64,000 bases of DNA from contig NZ_AP022575.1 in assembly GCF_010730055.1 (NCBI RefSeq), positions 4,030,001 to 4,094,000 of the forward strand. Reading direction: 5' to 3'. Position numbers and translations under genes: made by a program. Under the pieces are notes generated by a model. That model saw only the letters and a program-made list of their open reading frames with translations, was not told the origin of the DNA and did no database searches. The stretch is from Mycobacterium shinjukuense. Lineage in GTDB: Bacteria > Actinomycetota > Actinomycetes > Mycobacteriales > Mycobacteriaceae. How positions within the stretch are numbered: position 1 is the stretch's first letter; each line of letters opens with the position of its first letter. Below, one piece after another: positions 8,665 through 17,810 of this stretch.

Positions 8665-9402
8665 GTGATTGAGATCCGGGCCGTGCGGTCGGTGCGAGCG
8701 TTAAGCCTGTCGGCGGGTCGGGTCAACGCGCTGGATGTCGAGCTGCTCGACGAGCTCACCGGTGCCCTCCGCGAGCTAGCGGGCTGGGGTGGCCCGCTCG
8801 TCGTGACCGGTGCCGGCCGGGTATTCTGCGCCGGCGTCGACCTCAAGCGGGTGCTGGCGGGCGGCGCCGACTACACCACGCGGCTGATCGCCGCGCTATC
8901 GGATGCGTTCCAGGCGATGTTTAGCTATCCAGGGCCGACGGTGGCCGCGATCAACGGTGCCGCCATCGCGGGGGGATGCGTGCTGGCGTGCGCCTGCGAT
9001 CGCCGCTTGATCAGCCCCGATGCTCAGATCGGGGCCTCGGAGGTACGGGTCGGGGTACCGTTTCCGGTCGCCGCGCTGGAGGTCATGCGCTACGCATGCG
9101 GAGACCGCGCCGAGGAAGTGTTGCTCGGGGGCCGAAATTATCGAGGGGCAGAGGCTATCGGCAGCGGACTTGCCCACGGTGTGGTCGCCGAAGGTCTGCT
9201 CGAAACGGCCGTGGCGCAGGCATCCGAGCTCGGCGACATCCCGGCCGAGGCCTACCGGCACACCAAGGCCCGGCTACGAGGTCCGACTTTGGCGCGAATC
9301 CGTGAATCCGGCGATATCGACCGTGAGGTCTGTCAACTGTGGGGGGCAGACCAGACGCGCCAGCTGATCGCCGACCACCTGCAGCGTCTGCGACACCGGT
9401 GA
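8665..9402 (+). CDS. Enoyl-CoA hydratase/isomerase family protein
   Basis: A 245-residue crotonase-fold protein acting on an acyl-CoA. The oxyanion-hole segments are visible as FCAGVDLKRV (about residues 53-62) and GAAIAGGCVLACACD (about 97-111). The glutamates normally used for hydration are not obvious: the second active-site region reads ASEVRVGVPFPV. The reaction could therefore be isomerisation or hydrolysis rather than classical hydration. The GTG start at 8665 lies 32 bases after nmtR, suggesting possible readthrough. No acyl-CoA pathway genes are adjacent, so its substrate is open. Confidence 0.85.
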   Translation: MIEIRAVRSVRALSLSAGRVNALDVELLDELTGALRELAGWGGPLVVTGAGRVFCAGVDLKRVLAGGADYTTRLIAALSDAFQAMFSYPGPTVAAINGAAIAGGCVLACACDRRLISPDAQIGASEVRVGVPFPVAALEVMRYACGDRAEEVLLGGRNYRGAEAIGSGLAHGVVAEGLLETAVAQASELGDIPAEAYRHTKARLRGPTLARIRESGDIDREVCQLWGADQTRQLIADHLQRLRHR

Positions 9403-9411
9403 CGACCGGCG

Positions 9412-10254
9412 CTATTCCTCAACGGCGACCCCGCCTCGGGTACGCCTACGCCGATGCGAGGTTTTGCCGCTCGGGCGGCGGTTACGTAACCGGGGCTCCG
9501 CGGGCACTGCTTCGGGTTCTGTGGCGGCCTTTTCGGTGGTGTCCTCGGGCTTGGGAGTCTCGGTGTCCGCGGGCTTGGGCGTCTCCTCGACCACCGAGTC
9601 GGGTTCCGGGCCTTCCGGCGTGTCCACGGCGGCCTCGACGGGCACCTCCGCCCTGTCGGATTCCTCAGCGCCGGCCTCGGCTGCCACGGCCTCGCTGTCC
9701 ACGGCTTCTTCATCTGCGGCTTCTTCGACTGTGGTGGCGGCTTCGGTGTCGGCCTCGGCGCCCTTGCCGCCCTTCTTGCGCCGGACGCGCCGCCGCTTGG
9801 GTTCCTTCGCCTTGAGCGGCTTCGGCGGTGGCGGCAACTCGGCGACAAACGAAAGGTAGAACGCGAAAATCCCGAGCAGCGCGATCGCGGCGGCGGCGCC
9901 GTAGATCCCAAACAGCCATTGTCCGACCGAATCCAGGCTCAGCCAGATTTCGCAGATCGCGGTGCCCACGATCAGCACCCCGGCCAATACGTGGGCCACG
10001 ATCGACCACGTCCGGATGGATAGGGCCAGCGCAGGGATGCCGAGCTCGGGCTTGCGGGTGCGCAACAGGGTGAACACCACCGGCAGCGCGGTCAGCCCGA
10101 TCAGCACACCCGTCACGATCCGCAGCGTCGTCCCCACCGCGTGCGGGGTGTCTCCCATGAGCTCCGGCCAGCGGGGCAACACGAAATAGAAGAAGAGGAC
10201 GCCGGCGCCGATCGCAAACGACGCGTGCCACAGCATGGCGACCTTGCGCCCCAT
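9412..10254 (-). CDS. lucA: LucA-like membrane protein with charged C-terminal tail
   Basis: Four predicted membrane spans fill the first 145 residues (for example GAGVLFFYFVLP and GAAAAIALLGIFAFYLSFV). They are followed by a basic stretch (KRRRVRRKKGGKG) and a long acidic Glu/Ala/Pro tail ending in RRRRTRGG. Position next to the SRP RNA and aspartate aminotransferase matches Rv3723, known as LucA, which stabilises the Mce1 and Mce4 importers for fatty acid and cholesterol uptake. The start at 10254 is chosen because GAGGAGG stands five bases before that ATG; the upstream in-frame ATG at 10266 lies in front of that ribosome site. The tail is of low complexity and would be expected to vary. 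Confidence 0.85.
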   Translation of the reverse strand: MGRKVAMLWHASFAIGAGVLFFYFVLPRWPELMGDTPHAVGTTLRIVTGVLIGLTALPVVFTLLRTRKPELGIPALALSIRTWSIVAHVLAGVLIVGTAICEIWLSLDSVGQWLFGIYGAAAAIALLGIFAFYLSFVAELPPPPKPLKAKEPKRRRVRRKKGGKGAEADTEAATTVEEAADEEAVDSEAVAAEAGAEESDRAEVPVEAAVDTPEGPEPDSVVEETPKPADTETPKPEDTTEKAATEPEAVPAEPRLRNRRPSGKTSHRRRRTRGGVAVEE

Positions 10255-10347
10255 ACGCCTCCTCATGCTGGTGGGTTCGGGCCAGTCTAGCGGTGGCCGA
10301 AACCCGGACCGGGCTTGTCCGCGCCTTGAAAAGACTCAGACCAATGG

Positions 10348-10433
10348 CGGAGGATGCGGGATTTGAACCCGCGAGGGCTATTAACCCAACCCGCGTTCCA
10401 GGCGAGCGCCATAGGCCACTAGGCGAATCCTCC
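10348..10433 (-). tRNA. tRNA-Ser (GGA anticodon)
   Basis: The minus strand folds as a class II tRNA. The acceptor GGAGGAT pairs with ATCCTCC, with discriminator G at 10348. The anticodon loop is CTGGAAC (anticodon GGA, reading UCC/UCU), the long variable arm typical of serine tRNA follows, and the T arm is GCGGGTTCAAATCCCGC. CCA is encoded at 10347-10345. Confidence 0.96.
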
Positions 10434-10514
10434 GCCGTCATGGTAGCCGCTGAGCAAGGTCACGTCTCTTGCGGTCACCGTCGAGTGGCCGCACCCGGGT
10501 ACTACACTCGCGGT

Positions 10515-10602
10515 GGACCCCGCGCGGCGTCTATCCTGTGAACTCCCCCAGGGCCGGAAGGCAGCAAGGGTCAACGGGCTCTGTCGGGTGCGCGGGGTCC
10601 CC
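10515..10602 (+). ncRNA. ffs: Signal recognition particle RNA (4.5S-type)
   Basis: The conserved SRP core GGCCGGAAGGCAGCA (about 10552-10566) sits at the apex of a hairpin closed by GGACCCCGCGC at the 5' side and GCGCGGGGTCC at the 3' side. This is the short bacterial form that binds Ffh and targets inner-membrane proteins. A CCCCTCAGTAAGGGG hairpin immediately downstream may end the transcript. The ends are estimated from base pairing. Confidence 0.93.
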
Positions 10603-10671
10603 TCAGTAAGGGGCAGTGCAAACAGTGCTTATGCCCCTAGACCCCACGGTGTGCAACGGCGAAAGGGCCGC

Positions 10672-11967
10672 ATGGTGTCGTTCGATTCGCTCAGCCGCGC
10701 CGATCTCGCTGCCCTGCACGCCCGCCACCAGCAGGCCTATGCGGAGCTGCGGGCCAAGAAGCTGGCCCTGGATCTCACCCGCGGCAAGCCGTCCCCGGAG
10801 CAGCTCGACCTGTCCAACCGGCTGCTGAGCCTGCCCGGGGACGATTACCGAGACGAGGACGGCACCGACACCCGCAACTACGGCGGCCTGCACGGTCTGC
10901 CCGGACTGCGGGCCATATTCGGGGAGCTGCTCGGCATCGGAGTGCCCAATCTGATCGCGGGAAACAACTCCAGCCTGGAGTTGATGCACGACGTGGTCGC
11001 CTTTTCGATGTTGCACGGCGGTGTGGACTCCCCGCGGCCTTGGATGCAGGAGCAGGACGGCATCAAGTTCCTGTGTCCCGTCCCCGGTTACGACCGGCAC
11101 TTTGCCATCACCGAGACGGTGGGCATCGAGATGATTCCGGTCCCCATGCTCGATGACGGACCGGACGTCGACCTGATCGAAGAGCTGGTCGCGGTCGATC
11201 CCGCCATCAAGGGGATGTGGGCGGTGCCGGTGTACGCCAATCCCACCGGCGTCACCTACTCTTGGGAAACGGTTCGCCGGCTCGTCCAGATGCGGACGGC
11301 GGCACCCGACTTCCGGTTGTTCTGGGACAACGCCTACGCGGTGCACACCCTGACGCTGGATTTCATTCGCCAGGTCGACGTGCTCGGGCTGGCCGCCAAG
11401 GCCGGCAACCCGCACCGGCCCTACGTCTTTGCGTCCACATCGAAAATCACCTTCGCCGGCGCCGGCGTCAGCTTCCTGGGCGGATCGCTGGGCAACATCG
11501 CCTGGTATCTGCAATACGCCGGAAAGAAGTCGATCGGCCCGGACAAGGTCAACCAGCTTCGGCACCTGCGCTTTTTCGGCGACGCCGACGGGGTCCGCCT
11601 GCACATGCTGCGTCACCAGCAGATACTGGCGCCGAAATTCGCGTTGGCGGCCGAAATCCTGGACCAGCGGCTCGGTGATTCCCAGATCGCCTGCTGGACC
11701 AAGCCCAAGGGCGGTTACTTCATCAGCCTTGACGTGCTGCCGGGAACGGCGCGCCGGACCGTGGCACTGGCCAAGGACGCCGGCATCGCGGTGACCGAGG
11801 CCGGTGCGTCGTTTCCGTATCGAAAGGATCCCGACGACAAGAACATTCGGATCGCGCCCACCTTCCCGTCGATGCCGGACCTGCGCGACGCGGTCGACGG
11901 GCTGGCGACCTGCGCGCTGCTGGCGGCGACCGAGTCGTTGCTCAACCCGCCCCCGAACGTGCGCTGA
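10672..11967 (+). CDS. Aspartate aminotransferase, Rv3722c-type
   Basis: A 431-residue fold-type I PLP enzyme of the unusual MocR-like aminotransferase subfamily (DUF4452-like length and sequence). The family member Rv3722c is the main aspartate aminotransferase of M. tuberculosis, feeding nitrogen into the aspartate family. The PLP lysine is in STSKITFAG and the cofactor aspartate/tyrosine region is FWDNAYAVHTL. NPTG, a classical aminotransferase mark, is present in YANPTGVTY. The ATG at 10672 begins MVSFDSLS. It lies 70 bases after the SRP RNA. Its product supplies aspartate to LysC and Asd, encoded 17 kb further on. Confidence 0.9.
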   Translation: MVSFDSLSRADLAALHARHQQAYAELRAKKLALDLTRGKPSPEQLDLSNRLLSLPGDDYRDEDGTDTRNYGGLHGLPGLRAIFGELLGIGVPNLIAGNNSSLELMHDVVAFSMLHGGVDSPRPWMQEQDGIKFLCPVPGYDRHFAITETVGIEMIPVPMLDDGPDVDLIEELVAVDPAIKGMWAVPVYANPTGVTYSWETVRRLVQMRTAAPDFRLFWDNAYAVHTLTLDFIRQVDVLGLAAKAGNPHRPYVFASTSKITFAGAGVSFLGGSLGNIAWYLQYAGKKSIGPDKVNQLRHLRFFGDADGVRLHMLRHQQILAPKFALAAEILDQRLGDSQIACWTKPKGGYFISLDVLPGTARRTVALAKDAGIAVTEAGASFPYRKDPDDKNIRIAPTFPSMPDLRDAVDGLATCALLAATESLLNPPPNVR

Positions 11968-12054
11968 GGGCGGGAAATCTGCGAAAATCCCGCCCTACGT
12001 TCACGCTCGACGCCGGTGGGGCACTCGTCACCGCGGGTCGGTAGCCTGCAGACC

Positions 12055-13740
12055 GTGGCTCTCTACCGCAAGTATCGACCGGCAACCTTCGCCGAGGTGG
12101 TGGGCCAGGAGCACGTCACCGGGCCATTGTCGGTTGCCCTGGAGGCCGGCCGGATCAACCATGCGTATCTGTTCTCCGGGCCGCGTGGCTGCGGCAAGAC
12201 GTCGTCGGCGCGCATCCTGGCGCGGTCGCTGAACTGCGCGCAGGGGCCGACGGCCAGCCCGTGCGGTGTCTGTGAGTCCTGTCTGGCGTTGGCGCCCAAC
12301 GCGCCCGGCAGCATCGACGTCGTCGAGCTCGACGCCGCCAGCCACGGCGGCGTGGACGACACCAGAGAGCTGCGGGACCGCGCCTTCTACGCGCCGGCCC
12401 AATCGCGGTACCGCGTGTTCATCGTCGACGAAGCGCACATGGTGACCACCGCGGGGTTCAACGCGCTGCTCAAGATCGTCGAGGAACCCCCCGAACACCT
12501 CATCTTCATCTTCGCCACCACCGAACCGGAGAAGGTGCTGCCGACGATTCGGTCACGCACCCATCACTACCCGTTCCGGCTATTGCCGCCGCGGACCATG
12601 CGGGCGCTCGTCGGGCGCATCTGTGAACAGGAGGGTGTCGTCATCGACGACGCGGTGTATCCGCTGATCATCCGGGCCGGGGGTGGTTCGCCCCGGGACA
12701 CCCTGTCGGTGCTGGACCAGTTGCTGGCGGGAGCCGAGGGCACCCACGTGACCTACCAGCGGGCGCTAGGGCTGCTGGGCGCCACCGACGTCGCCCTGAT
12801 CGATGACGCGGTCGACGCCCTGGCCGCGGGCGACGCCGCGGCGTTGTTCGGGGCGGTCGAATCGGTGATCGACGCCGGCCACGACCCTCGGCGCTTCGCC
12901 ACCGATCTGCTGGAGCGATTCCGCGACCTCATCGTGCTGCACGCCGTCCCCGACGCGGCGTCGCGTGGCGTGGTGGATGCGCCGGAAGACGTGCTGGACC
13001 GGATGCGGGAGCAAGCGGCCCGGATCGGGCCGGCGACCCTGACCCGATACGCCGAGGTGGTCCAGGCCGGGCTGGGCGAGATGCGGGGCGCGACGGCGCC
13101 GCGTCTGCTGCTCGAAGTGGTGTGCGCGCGGCTGCTGTTGCCCTCGGCCAGCGATGCCGAATCGGCATTGCTGCAACGTGTCGAGCGGATCGAGACGCGG
13201 CTAGCCATGTCGATACCGGGTCCTGCGGCCGCACCCGCGGCCGTCGCGCCCGCCAATCCGAAACCCGCCGAGGCGCAGCCGGGTCAGCTCGACGCGGCGG
13301 CCGTAAGACGGCAGTGGTCGACTGTGCGCGACCATGTCAGTCAGCGCAGCAAGTCGGTCAACGCCATGTTGGGCGACGCCGTGGTCCGGGCGGTTCAAGA
13401 TGACACGCTGGTGCTGACCCACGGTTCGGCGCCGCTCGCGCGACGGCTGTCCGAACAGCGCAACGCCGACGTCATCGCCGAGGCGCTCAAGGATGCGCTG
13501 GGGGTCAACTGGCGGGTGCGCTGTGACACCGGCGCGCCGGTCACGGCCGAGGCCAACGGGCCGGCCCCGGTACGGGACGAGCCCGCCCCCGAGGCGGATT
13601 CCGCTCACCGCGACGAAGAAGTGGAGAGCATGCTGGCCGAGGCGGCCCGCAGCGACCTGTCGGCCCCGCCCCGCGACCCGGAACAGGCCGCGCTCGAGCT
13701 GCTGCGGAACGAACTGGGTGCCCGTCGGATCGACGGCTAG
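12055..13740 (+). CDS. dnaX: DNA polymerase III gamma/tau subunit
   Basis: The clamp-loader ATPase of the replicative polymerase. The AAA+ module has the Walker A GPRGCGKTSS (about residues 43-52), a four-cysteine zinc module (CxxxxxxxxCGVCESC) and the Walker B VDEAH, followed by the sensor FATTEPEKV. The C-terminal half carries the polymerase-binding region and an Ala/Pro-rich linker. The GTG at 12055 starts (M)ALYRKYRPATF, the conserved beginning; an in-frame GTG at 12016 would add a non-conserved extension. No frameshift signal for a short gamma form was found. It is tail to tail with the methyltransferase, three bases apart. Confidence 0.95.
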   Translation: MALYRKYRPATFAEVVGQEHVTGPLSVALEAGRINHAYLFSGPRGCGKTSSARILARSLNCAQGPTASPCGVCESCLALAPNAPGSIDVVELDAASHGGVDDTRELRDRAFYAPAQSRYRVFIVDEAHMVTTAGFNALLKIVEEPPEHLIFIFATTEPEKVLPTIRSRTHHYPFRLLPPRTMRALVGRICEQEGVVIDDAVYPLIIRAGGGSPRDTLSVLDQLLAGAEGTHVTYQRALGLLGATDVALIDDAVDALAAGDAAALFGAVESVIDAGHDPRRFATDLLERFRDLIVLHAVPDAASRGVVDAPEDVLDRMREQAARIGPATLTRYAEVVQAGLGEMRGATAPRLLLEVVCARLLLPSASDAESALLQRVERIETRLAMSIPGPAAAPAAVAPANPKPAEAQPGQLDAAAVRRQWSTVRDHVSQRSKSVNAMLGDAVVRAVQDDTLVLTHGSAPLARRLSEQRNADVIAEALKDALGVNWRVRCDTGAPVTAEANGPAPVRDEPAPEADSAHRDEEVESMLAEAARSDLSAPPRDPEQAALELLRNELGARRIDG

Positions 13741-13743
13741 CAG

Positions 13744-15054
13744 CTACGGCGTCCACCAGGGCCGCAGCGGCAGCTCGTCGTCGCCCCAGGTGCCGACGTT
13801 TGCGGCCAGCACGTGATGCAGCTGAATGTTGTTGCGTTCGAAGGCTACCCGCGACGCCGCCATGTACAAGCCCCAGACCTTGGCGACGGGCAGCCCGACC
13901 TCCTCGACGGCCTCGTCCCAGTGCTGGACGAGGTTGCGGCACCAGTCGCGCAGCGTCATCGCATAGTGATGCCGAAAGTTCTCCTCGTGCAGCACCTCGA
14001 AACCGACGTCCTGGATCTCGGTGATGATGCGTCCCGAGCCGGTCAGCTCCCCGTCGGGGAAGACATAGCGGTCGGTGAACCCACCCGCGAAGGGAGTCGA
14101 CTTGTTGTCGTTGCGGGTAATGCAGTGATTGAGCAGCAGGCCGCCGGTGCGCAACTTCGACTTGAGGAACGCGAAGTAGGCCGGATAATTCTTGACGCCG
14201 ATGTGCTCGGTCAGCCCGATCGACGATACGGCGTCGAAGCCGATCTCGGTGACGTCGCGGTAGTCGGAGTGCCGCACCTCGGCCAGGCCGGTCAGCCCTT
14301 CGTGCTCGATCGCCCGCTGCGCCCAGGTGGCCTGCTCGACCGACAGCGTGGCACCGATGGCCCGGACCCCACGGCGGGCGGCGTAGCGCACCATGCCGCC
14401 CCAGCCGCACCCGACGTCGAGCAGCCGGTCACCCGGCTTTAGCCGCAGCTTCTCGAAGATCAGCCGGTACTTGTTCTCCTGGGCCTCCTCCAGGGTCGCC
14501 TCGGCGTCCGGATAGACCGCGCAGGTATAGGTCATCGAGGGCCCCAGCACCCATTCGTAGAAGGTGTTGGACACGTCGTAGTGGTGGTGGATGGCTTCGG
14601 CGTCCCGGGTCTTGCTGTGCAGCGCGCCGTCAACCAGTCGACGCCACCGGGGCGGGGTTTCCTGCGGCGGTGGCGCGATCGGCAATAGATTCTCGATGCC
14701 GATCGAGCGGACGACGTTGGCCAGCACCCGCGCCGACGGTCGTTTGAAATTGACCCGGTCGGTCAGCGTGACGAGCAGCTGGTAGGGATCGCCGGGATGC
14801 ACACCGTGGGCCGCGAGGTCGCCCGCGACGTAGGCGCGGGCCAGGCCCAGCTCGCCGGGGGCCGTGGCCAGGTAGGTCGCGCCCCGGGGGGACGTGAGTT
14901 CCAGACCCAGTTCGGCGTCCTCGCTGCCGGCGGTGCTGCCGTCGTAGGCGATGAACTTCAGCGGCTGTCGCCCGCTGGCCGCGAAGACGGCCAGGATCTC
15001 GGCCATGCTCAGTTTGCCCGTCGTCTTGTGCGTGGATTGGCTTGTCGTGGTCAT
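13744..15054 (-). CDS. Cyclopropane-fatty-acid-synthase-like SAM methyltransferase
   Basis: A 436-residue methyltransferase. The SAM site is LLDVGCGWGGMVRYAA (about residues 216-231), preceded by the HHYDVSN and FYEWVLG motifs of the CFA synthase family; the C-terminal half has EHIGVKNY and the terminal RVAFERNN. It should add a methylene or methyl group to an unsaturated phospholipid acyl chain. The gene overlaps the upstream flavoprotein by ATGA, so the two are translated as a pair. The same pairing, methyltransferase with FAD reductase, makes tuberculostearic (10-methyl) acid in mycobacteria; this locus matches the paralogous pair Rv3719/Rv3720. A role in methyl-branched or cyclopropane lipids is inferred. 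Confidence 0.88.
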   Translation of the reverse strand: MTTTSQSTHKTTGKLSMAEILAVFAASGRQPLKFIAYDGSTAGSEDAELGLELTSPRGATYLATAPGELGLARAYVAGDLAAHGVHPGDPYQLLVTLTDRVNFKRPSARVLANVVRSIGIENLLPIAPPPQETPPRWRRLVDGALHSKTRDAEAIHHHYDVSNTFYEWVLGPSMTYTCAVYPDAEATLEEAQENKYRLIFEKLRLKPGDRLLDVGCGWGGMVRYAARRGVRAIGATLSVEQATWAQRAIEHEGLTGLAEVRHSDYRDVTEIGFDAVSSIGLTEHIGVKNYPAYFAFLKSKLRTGGLLLNHCITRNDNKSTPFAGGFTDRYVFPDGELTGSGRIITEIQDVGFEVLHEENFRHHYAMTLRDWCRNLVQHWDEAVEEVGLPVAKVWGLYMAASRVAFERNNIQLHHVLAANVGTWGDDELPLRPWWTP

Positions 15055-16427
15055 CGTCGTTGCACCGCCTTTGCGTAGAGGTCGAGAAGACGCGAGTCGG
15101 GATCGTATGTTTTCTTCACCGTGTTGTAGGCCTCGCCGCCGTAGAGCTGGTCGAACTCTTCGCGGGTGTAATACGAGTCCGAATACAGCGACTTGTGACC
15201 GCCCAGCTCCCCCACCTTGTCTTCGATCGCACGGTTGGTCGCGCCCTCGGTGGCACCGGCCGGCACAGACGACCAGAACCCGATGTTGACGTAGGTCTGG
15301 TCCGGCCGGATCGGGTACAACGGCCAGCCGTGGTGGTCACGCAGCCGCAGCGGGCACAGCCAGATCGGTGAGATGGGGACGGCGTCGAGGAACCATTGCA
15401 GGAACTCGGTTGTTCGCTGAATCGGCACCTCGACGTCCTGCACCACTCGCTCGCGCGCCGGACGCCCCTGGCGTTTCTCGATCCGCTCGGAGATGCCAAA
15501 CCGCCGATCGGCCGCCACCAGCTTCCAGTAGACGCTGCTGCGCCGGTAGCGCCGCGGCCACCAGCGCCGCAGCGACGGGTTTTGCGCGCCAAACGCGCGG
15601 GAGCACCAGAACCAGTCGGTGTCCCAGCGCCAGAAATAGTCGTGAACGGTCAACCGGTCCTCTTTAGTACCGGTGTCATGCTGGATCGACCGGTAGTAGA
15701 TGTCTTGCCCGGTGTAGTCGCTGACTGGGCCGGGGGTGGTGGTCCGCACACCGACGCACAGGTAGCTTTCGTCGGCGCCGAAGACCACACCGTCGAGATA
15801 GTCCACGCGGATCCCGTCCAAGCCGCCGGTGTCGACGATGCGGTCCATCGCCGCGACAAGCGCGCTCAGCGAGTGAAATCGAATGTGCCGCAATGCCACA
15901 AACGGCGCCACCGGCTCCAGCCGTATCCGAAGCCGAGTCGAATATCCCAGCGTCCCATAAGAATTGGGGAAGGCACGATACAGGTCGGGGTGCCGGTCTG
16001 CAGATACGGTGAGCAATTCGCCGGCGCCGGTGAGGATGTCCATCTCCAGCACCGACTCGTGCGGCAGGCCGTTGCGGAACGACGCCGACTCGATGCCCAA
16101 GCCGCTGACCGCACCGCCGAGGGTGATGGTCTTCAGCTGTGGAACCACAAGGGGCGACAGGCCGTAACGCAGCGTCGCCGCGACCAGGTGCTCGTAGGTG
16201 CACATGCCGGCCACGTCGGCGGTGCGGGCGTCGGGATCGATGCTGAGCACGCGGGTCAGTCCTGAGGTATCCAGGCCAGCTGAATCCCGTTTGACGCGGG
16301 CCCGGAACAGATTCGAGGTGGGCTTGGCGAGCCGGACGGACGCCGTGGCAGGGATGGATCGGTAACTTGCCAACAGTCGCTCGACGCCCGACAGGTGGGC
16401 TGACAGTGCGGATCCAGGAACGGGCAC
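15051..16427 (-). CDS. FAD-binding oxidoreductase, DHCR24/TmsA-like
   Basis: A PCMH-type flavoprotein with the FAD segment VPQLKTITLGGAVSGLGIES around residues 110-130 and a long C-terminal substrate domain. Family relatives reduce a methylene group on a lipid chain using NADPH, which fits its coupling to the methyltransferase through the ATGA overlap. I chose GTG at 16427: it begins just before the conserved segment and a TAGGGT -10 element sits a few bases upstream, suggesting a leaderless transcript. GTG at 16430 and 16463 are alternatives. It diverges from the SRPBCC gene, with about 80 bases between starts. Confidence 0.85.
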   Translation of the reverse strand: MPVPGSALSAHLSGVERLLASYRSIPATASVRLAKPTSNLFRARVKRDSAGLDTSGLTRVLSIDPDARTADVAGMCTYEHLVAATLRYGLSPLVVPQLKTITLGGAVSGLGIESASFRNGLPHESVLEMDILTGAGELLTVSADRHPDLYRAFPNSYGTLGYSTRLRIRLEPVAPFVALRHIRFHSLSALVAAMDRIVDTGGLDGIRVDYLDGVVFGADESYLCVGVRTTTPGPVSDYTGQDIYYRSIQHDTGTKEDRLTVHDYFWRWDTDWFWCSRAFGAQNPSLRRWWPRRYRRSSVYWKLVAADRRFGISERIEKRQGRPARERVVQDVEVPIQRTTEFLQWFLDAVPISPIWLCPLRLRDHHGWPLYPIRPDQTYVNIGFWSSVPAGATEGATNRAIEDKVGELGGHKSLYSDSYYTREEFDQLYGGEAYNTVKKTYDPDSRLLDLYAKAVQRR

Positions 16428-16507
16428 CACATATACCCTAGTCCTCGATAACAGCCCCTGCACCCGCGCACGGGCTGAACGCCATCACGACAGAGGAGTT
16501 GCGCCTG

Positions 16508-16954
16508 ATGGGACAGGTGAGCGCGGCCAGCACGATCTTGCTCAACGTCTCGCCCGCGACCGCGCTGGAGGCCCTGGCCGATTATCGGAACGTGCGGCCG
16601 CGAATTCTTTCCGGGCACTACAGCCAGTATCGGGTGCTCGAAGGCGGGCAGGGGCAGGGCACGGTTGCCAGCTGGCGGCTGCAGGCGACCAAATCACGCG
16701 TTCGCGACGTTCAGGTTCACGTGGACGTCGCGGGCCACACCGTGATCGAGAAGGACGCGAACTCGTCGATGATCACCAACTGGACGGTGGCTCCGGCGGG
16801 ACCGGGATCCAGTGTCACCGTGAAGACCACCTGGACCGGCGCCGGGGGCGTGCAGGGCTTCTTCGAAAAGACGTTTGCGCCGCTGGGGCTGAAGAAGATC
16901 CAGGCCGAGGTGCTGGCCAACCTCAAGAACGAACTGGAAAACCAGCCGAGTTAG
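16508..16954 (+). CDS. SRPBCC (START-like) family protein
   Basis: A 148-residue helix-grip protein of the polyketide-cyclase/PYR-like group, with the expected N-terminal beta strand (STILLNVSPATALEALADY), a central antiparallel sheet and a long C-terminal helix (GLKKIQAEVLANLKNELE). Such folds bind hydrophobic ligands; no catalytic residue is evident. The ATG at 16508 follows GAGGAG. Position and sequence agree with Rv3718c. Its stop overlaps that of the convergent amidase by four bases. The function is unknown beyond probable ligand binding. Confidence 0.82.
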   Translation: MGQVSAASTILLNVSPATALEALADYRNVRPRILSGHYSQYRVLEGGQGQGTVASWRLQATKSRVRDVQVHVDVAGHTVIEKDANSSMITNWTVAPAGPGSSVTVKTTWTGAGGVQGFFEKTFAPLGLKKIQAEVLANLKNELENQPS

Positions 16955-17712
16955 CCCGCCTGGGCTTGGGTGGCCAGGAAGCCGGCGAGGCCGCGGACCA
17001 GCGCGTCGGCGTATTTTTGTCTGCCCTCCGGGGACTCCATCAGGGCCGAGTCTGCGGGGTTTTTCATGTTGCCCAGCTCGACCAGGATCGACGGGTATTG
17101 GGCCAGGTTGAGGCCGGCCAGGTCCGACCGTCCGTACAGGCCGCTTTGGCCGATGTAGTTGGCCGGCGGAATGCCCGAAGCCTGCAACTGGTCGCGCATG
17201 ACCCGGGCGAACTGCACCGACGGTCCGGCCTGTACGGCGTTCAGCGGCGGGGCGGAGTAGTTGACGTGGAATCCTCGGCCGGTGACCGGGCCGCCGTCGG
17301 CGTGCAGGCTGACAACCGCGTTGGGGTGCAGCGCGTTGGCCATGTTGGCGCGTTCATCGACGCACGGTCCCAGCGCGTTGTCGTTGCCGCGTGACATGGC
17401 GGTGCGTACCCCCAACGCGCCCAGCGCGGCGCGCAGCCGCAGCGCGGTGTCCCAGGTGAACGTGTGCTCCGGATAGCCGCTGTTCGTCGACGTCCCGCTG
17501 GCCTGGCAGTCTTTGGTGCCGCCGCGACCGGTGGGCACTTGGCGGCCGATGGATGCGTCGTTGGCCCCGTTGTGCCCAGGGTCGATGAACACGACCATGC
17601 CGGCGATAGTGGACGGGATTGCGGTTGCGGTCGGCACGGTCGGCATCGACGTGGCGGCGAGCACCCCGACGACCGCGGCGATCCCGACACGCACGCCAAC
17701 TCGGACATCCAC
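16951..17712 (-). CDS. ami1: N-acetylmuramoyl-L-alanine amidase (Amidase_3), Rv3717/Ami1-type
   Basis: A secreted zinc amidase that cuts the bond between N-acetylmuramic acid and L-Ala in peptidoglycan, helping daughter-cell separation and wall recycling. A signal peptide occupies residues 1-31 (VGIAAVVGVLAATS, cleavage near TATA-IP). Zinc ligands are visible as the His of DPGHNG (His47), the Glu of YPEHTF and the His of SLHADGG; the catalytic Glu is in VELGNMKN. Two cysteines (in KDCQASG and GPCVDE) match the disulfide of the characterised mycobacterial enzyme. There is no cell-wall-binding domain. The ATG at 17712 begins MDVRVGVR. Confidence 0.92.
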   Translation of the reverse strand: MDVRVGVRVGIAAVVGVLAATSMPTVPTATAIPSTIAGMVVFIDPGHNGANDASIGRQVPTGRGGTKDCQASGTSTNSGYPEHTFTWDTALRLRAALGALGVRTAMSRGNDNALGPCVDERANMANALHPNAVVSLHADGGPVTGRGFHVNYSAPPLNAVQAGPSVQFARVMRDQLQASGIPPANYIGQSGLYGRSDLAGLNLAQYPSILVELGNMKNPADSALMESPEGRQKYADALVRGLAGFLATQAQAG

Positions 17713-17810
17713 CGCACAAAGGTAGCGCGGCGCGGTCTACGCTGAAGGTTTCGAATCGCCCGACAAGCGCAGGCGAAACCAACTCGAGACCAAGATGCGA
17801 GGGGACTGTC

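Noticed and set aside
9412..9815. Open frames on the plus strand opposite the lucA tail
   Set aside because: They mirror the low-complexity Glu/Ala/Pro tail of LucA and carry no independent signal.
10603..11616. 337-codon frame antisense to the aspartate aminotransferase
   Set aside because: Shadow of a strongly conserved coding gene; no ribosome site or family pattern.
12055..13740. dnaX slippery site for a gamma subunit
   Set aside because: No A-rich slippery heptamer is seen in the expected region; only the full-length product is supported.
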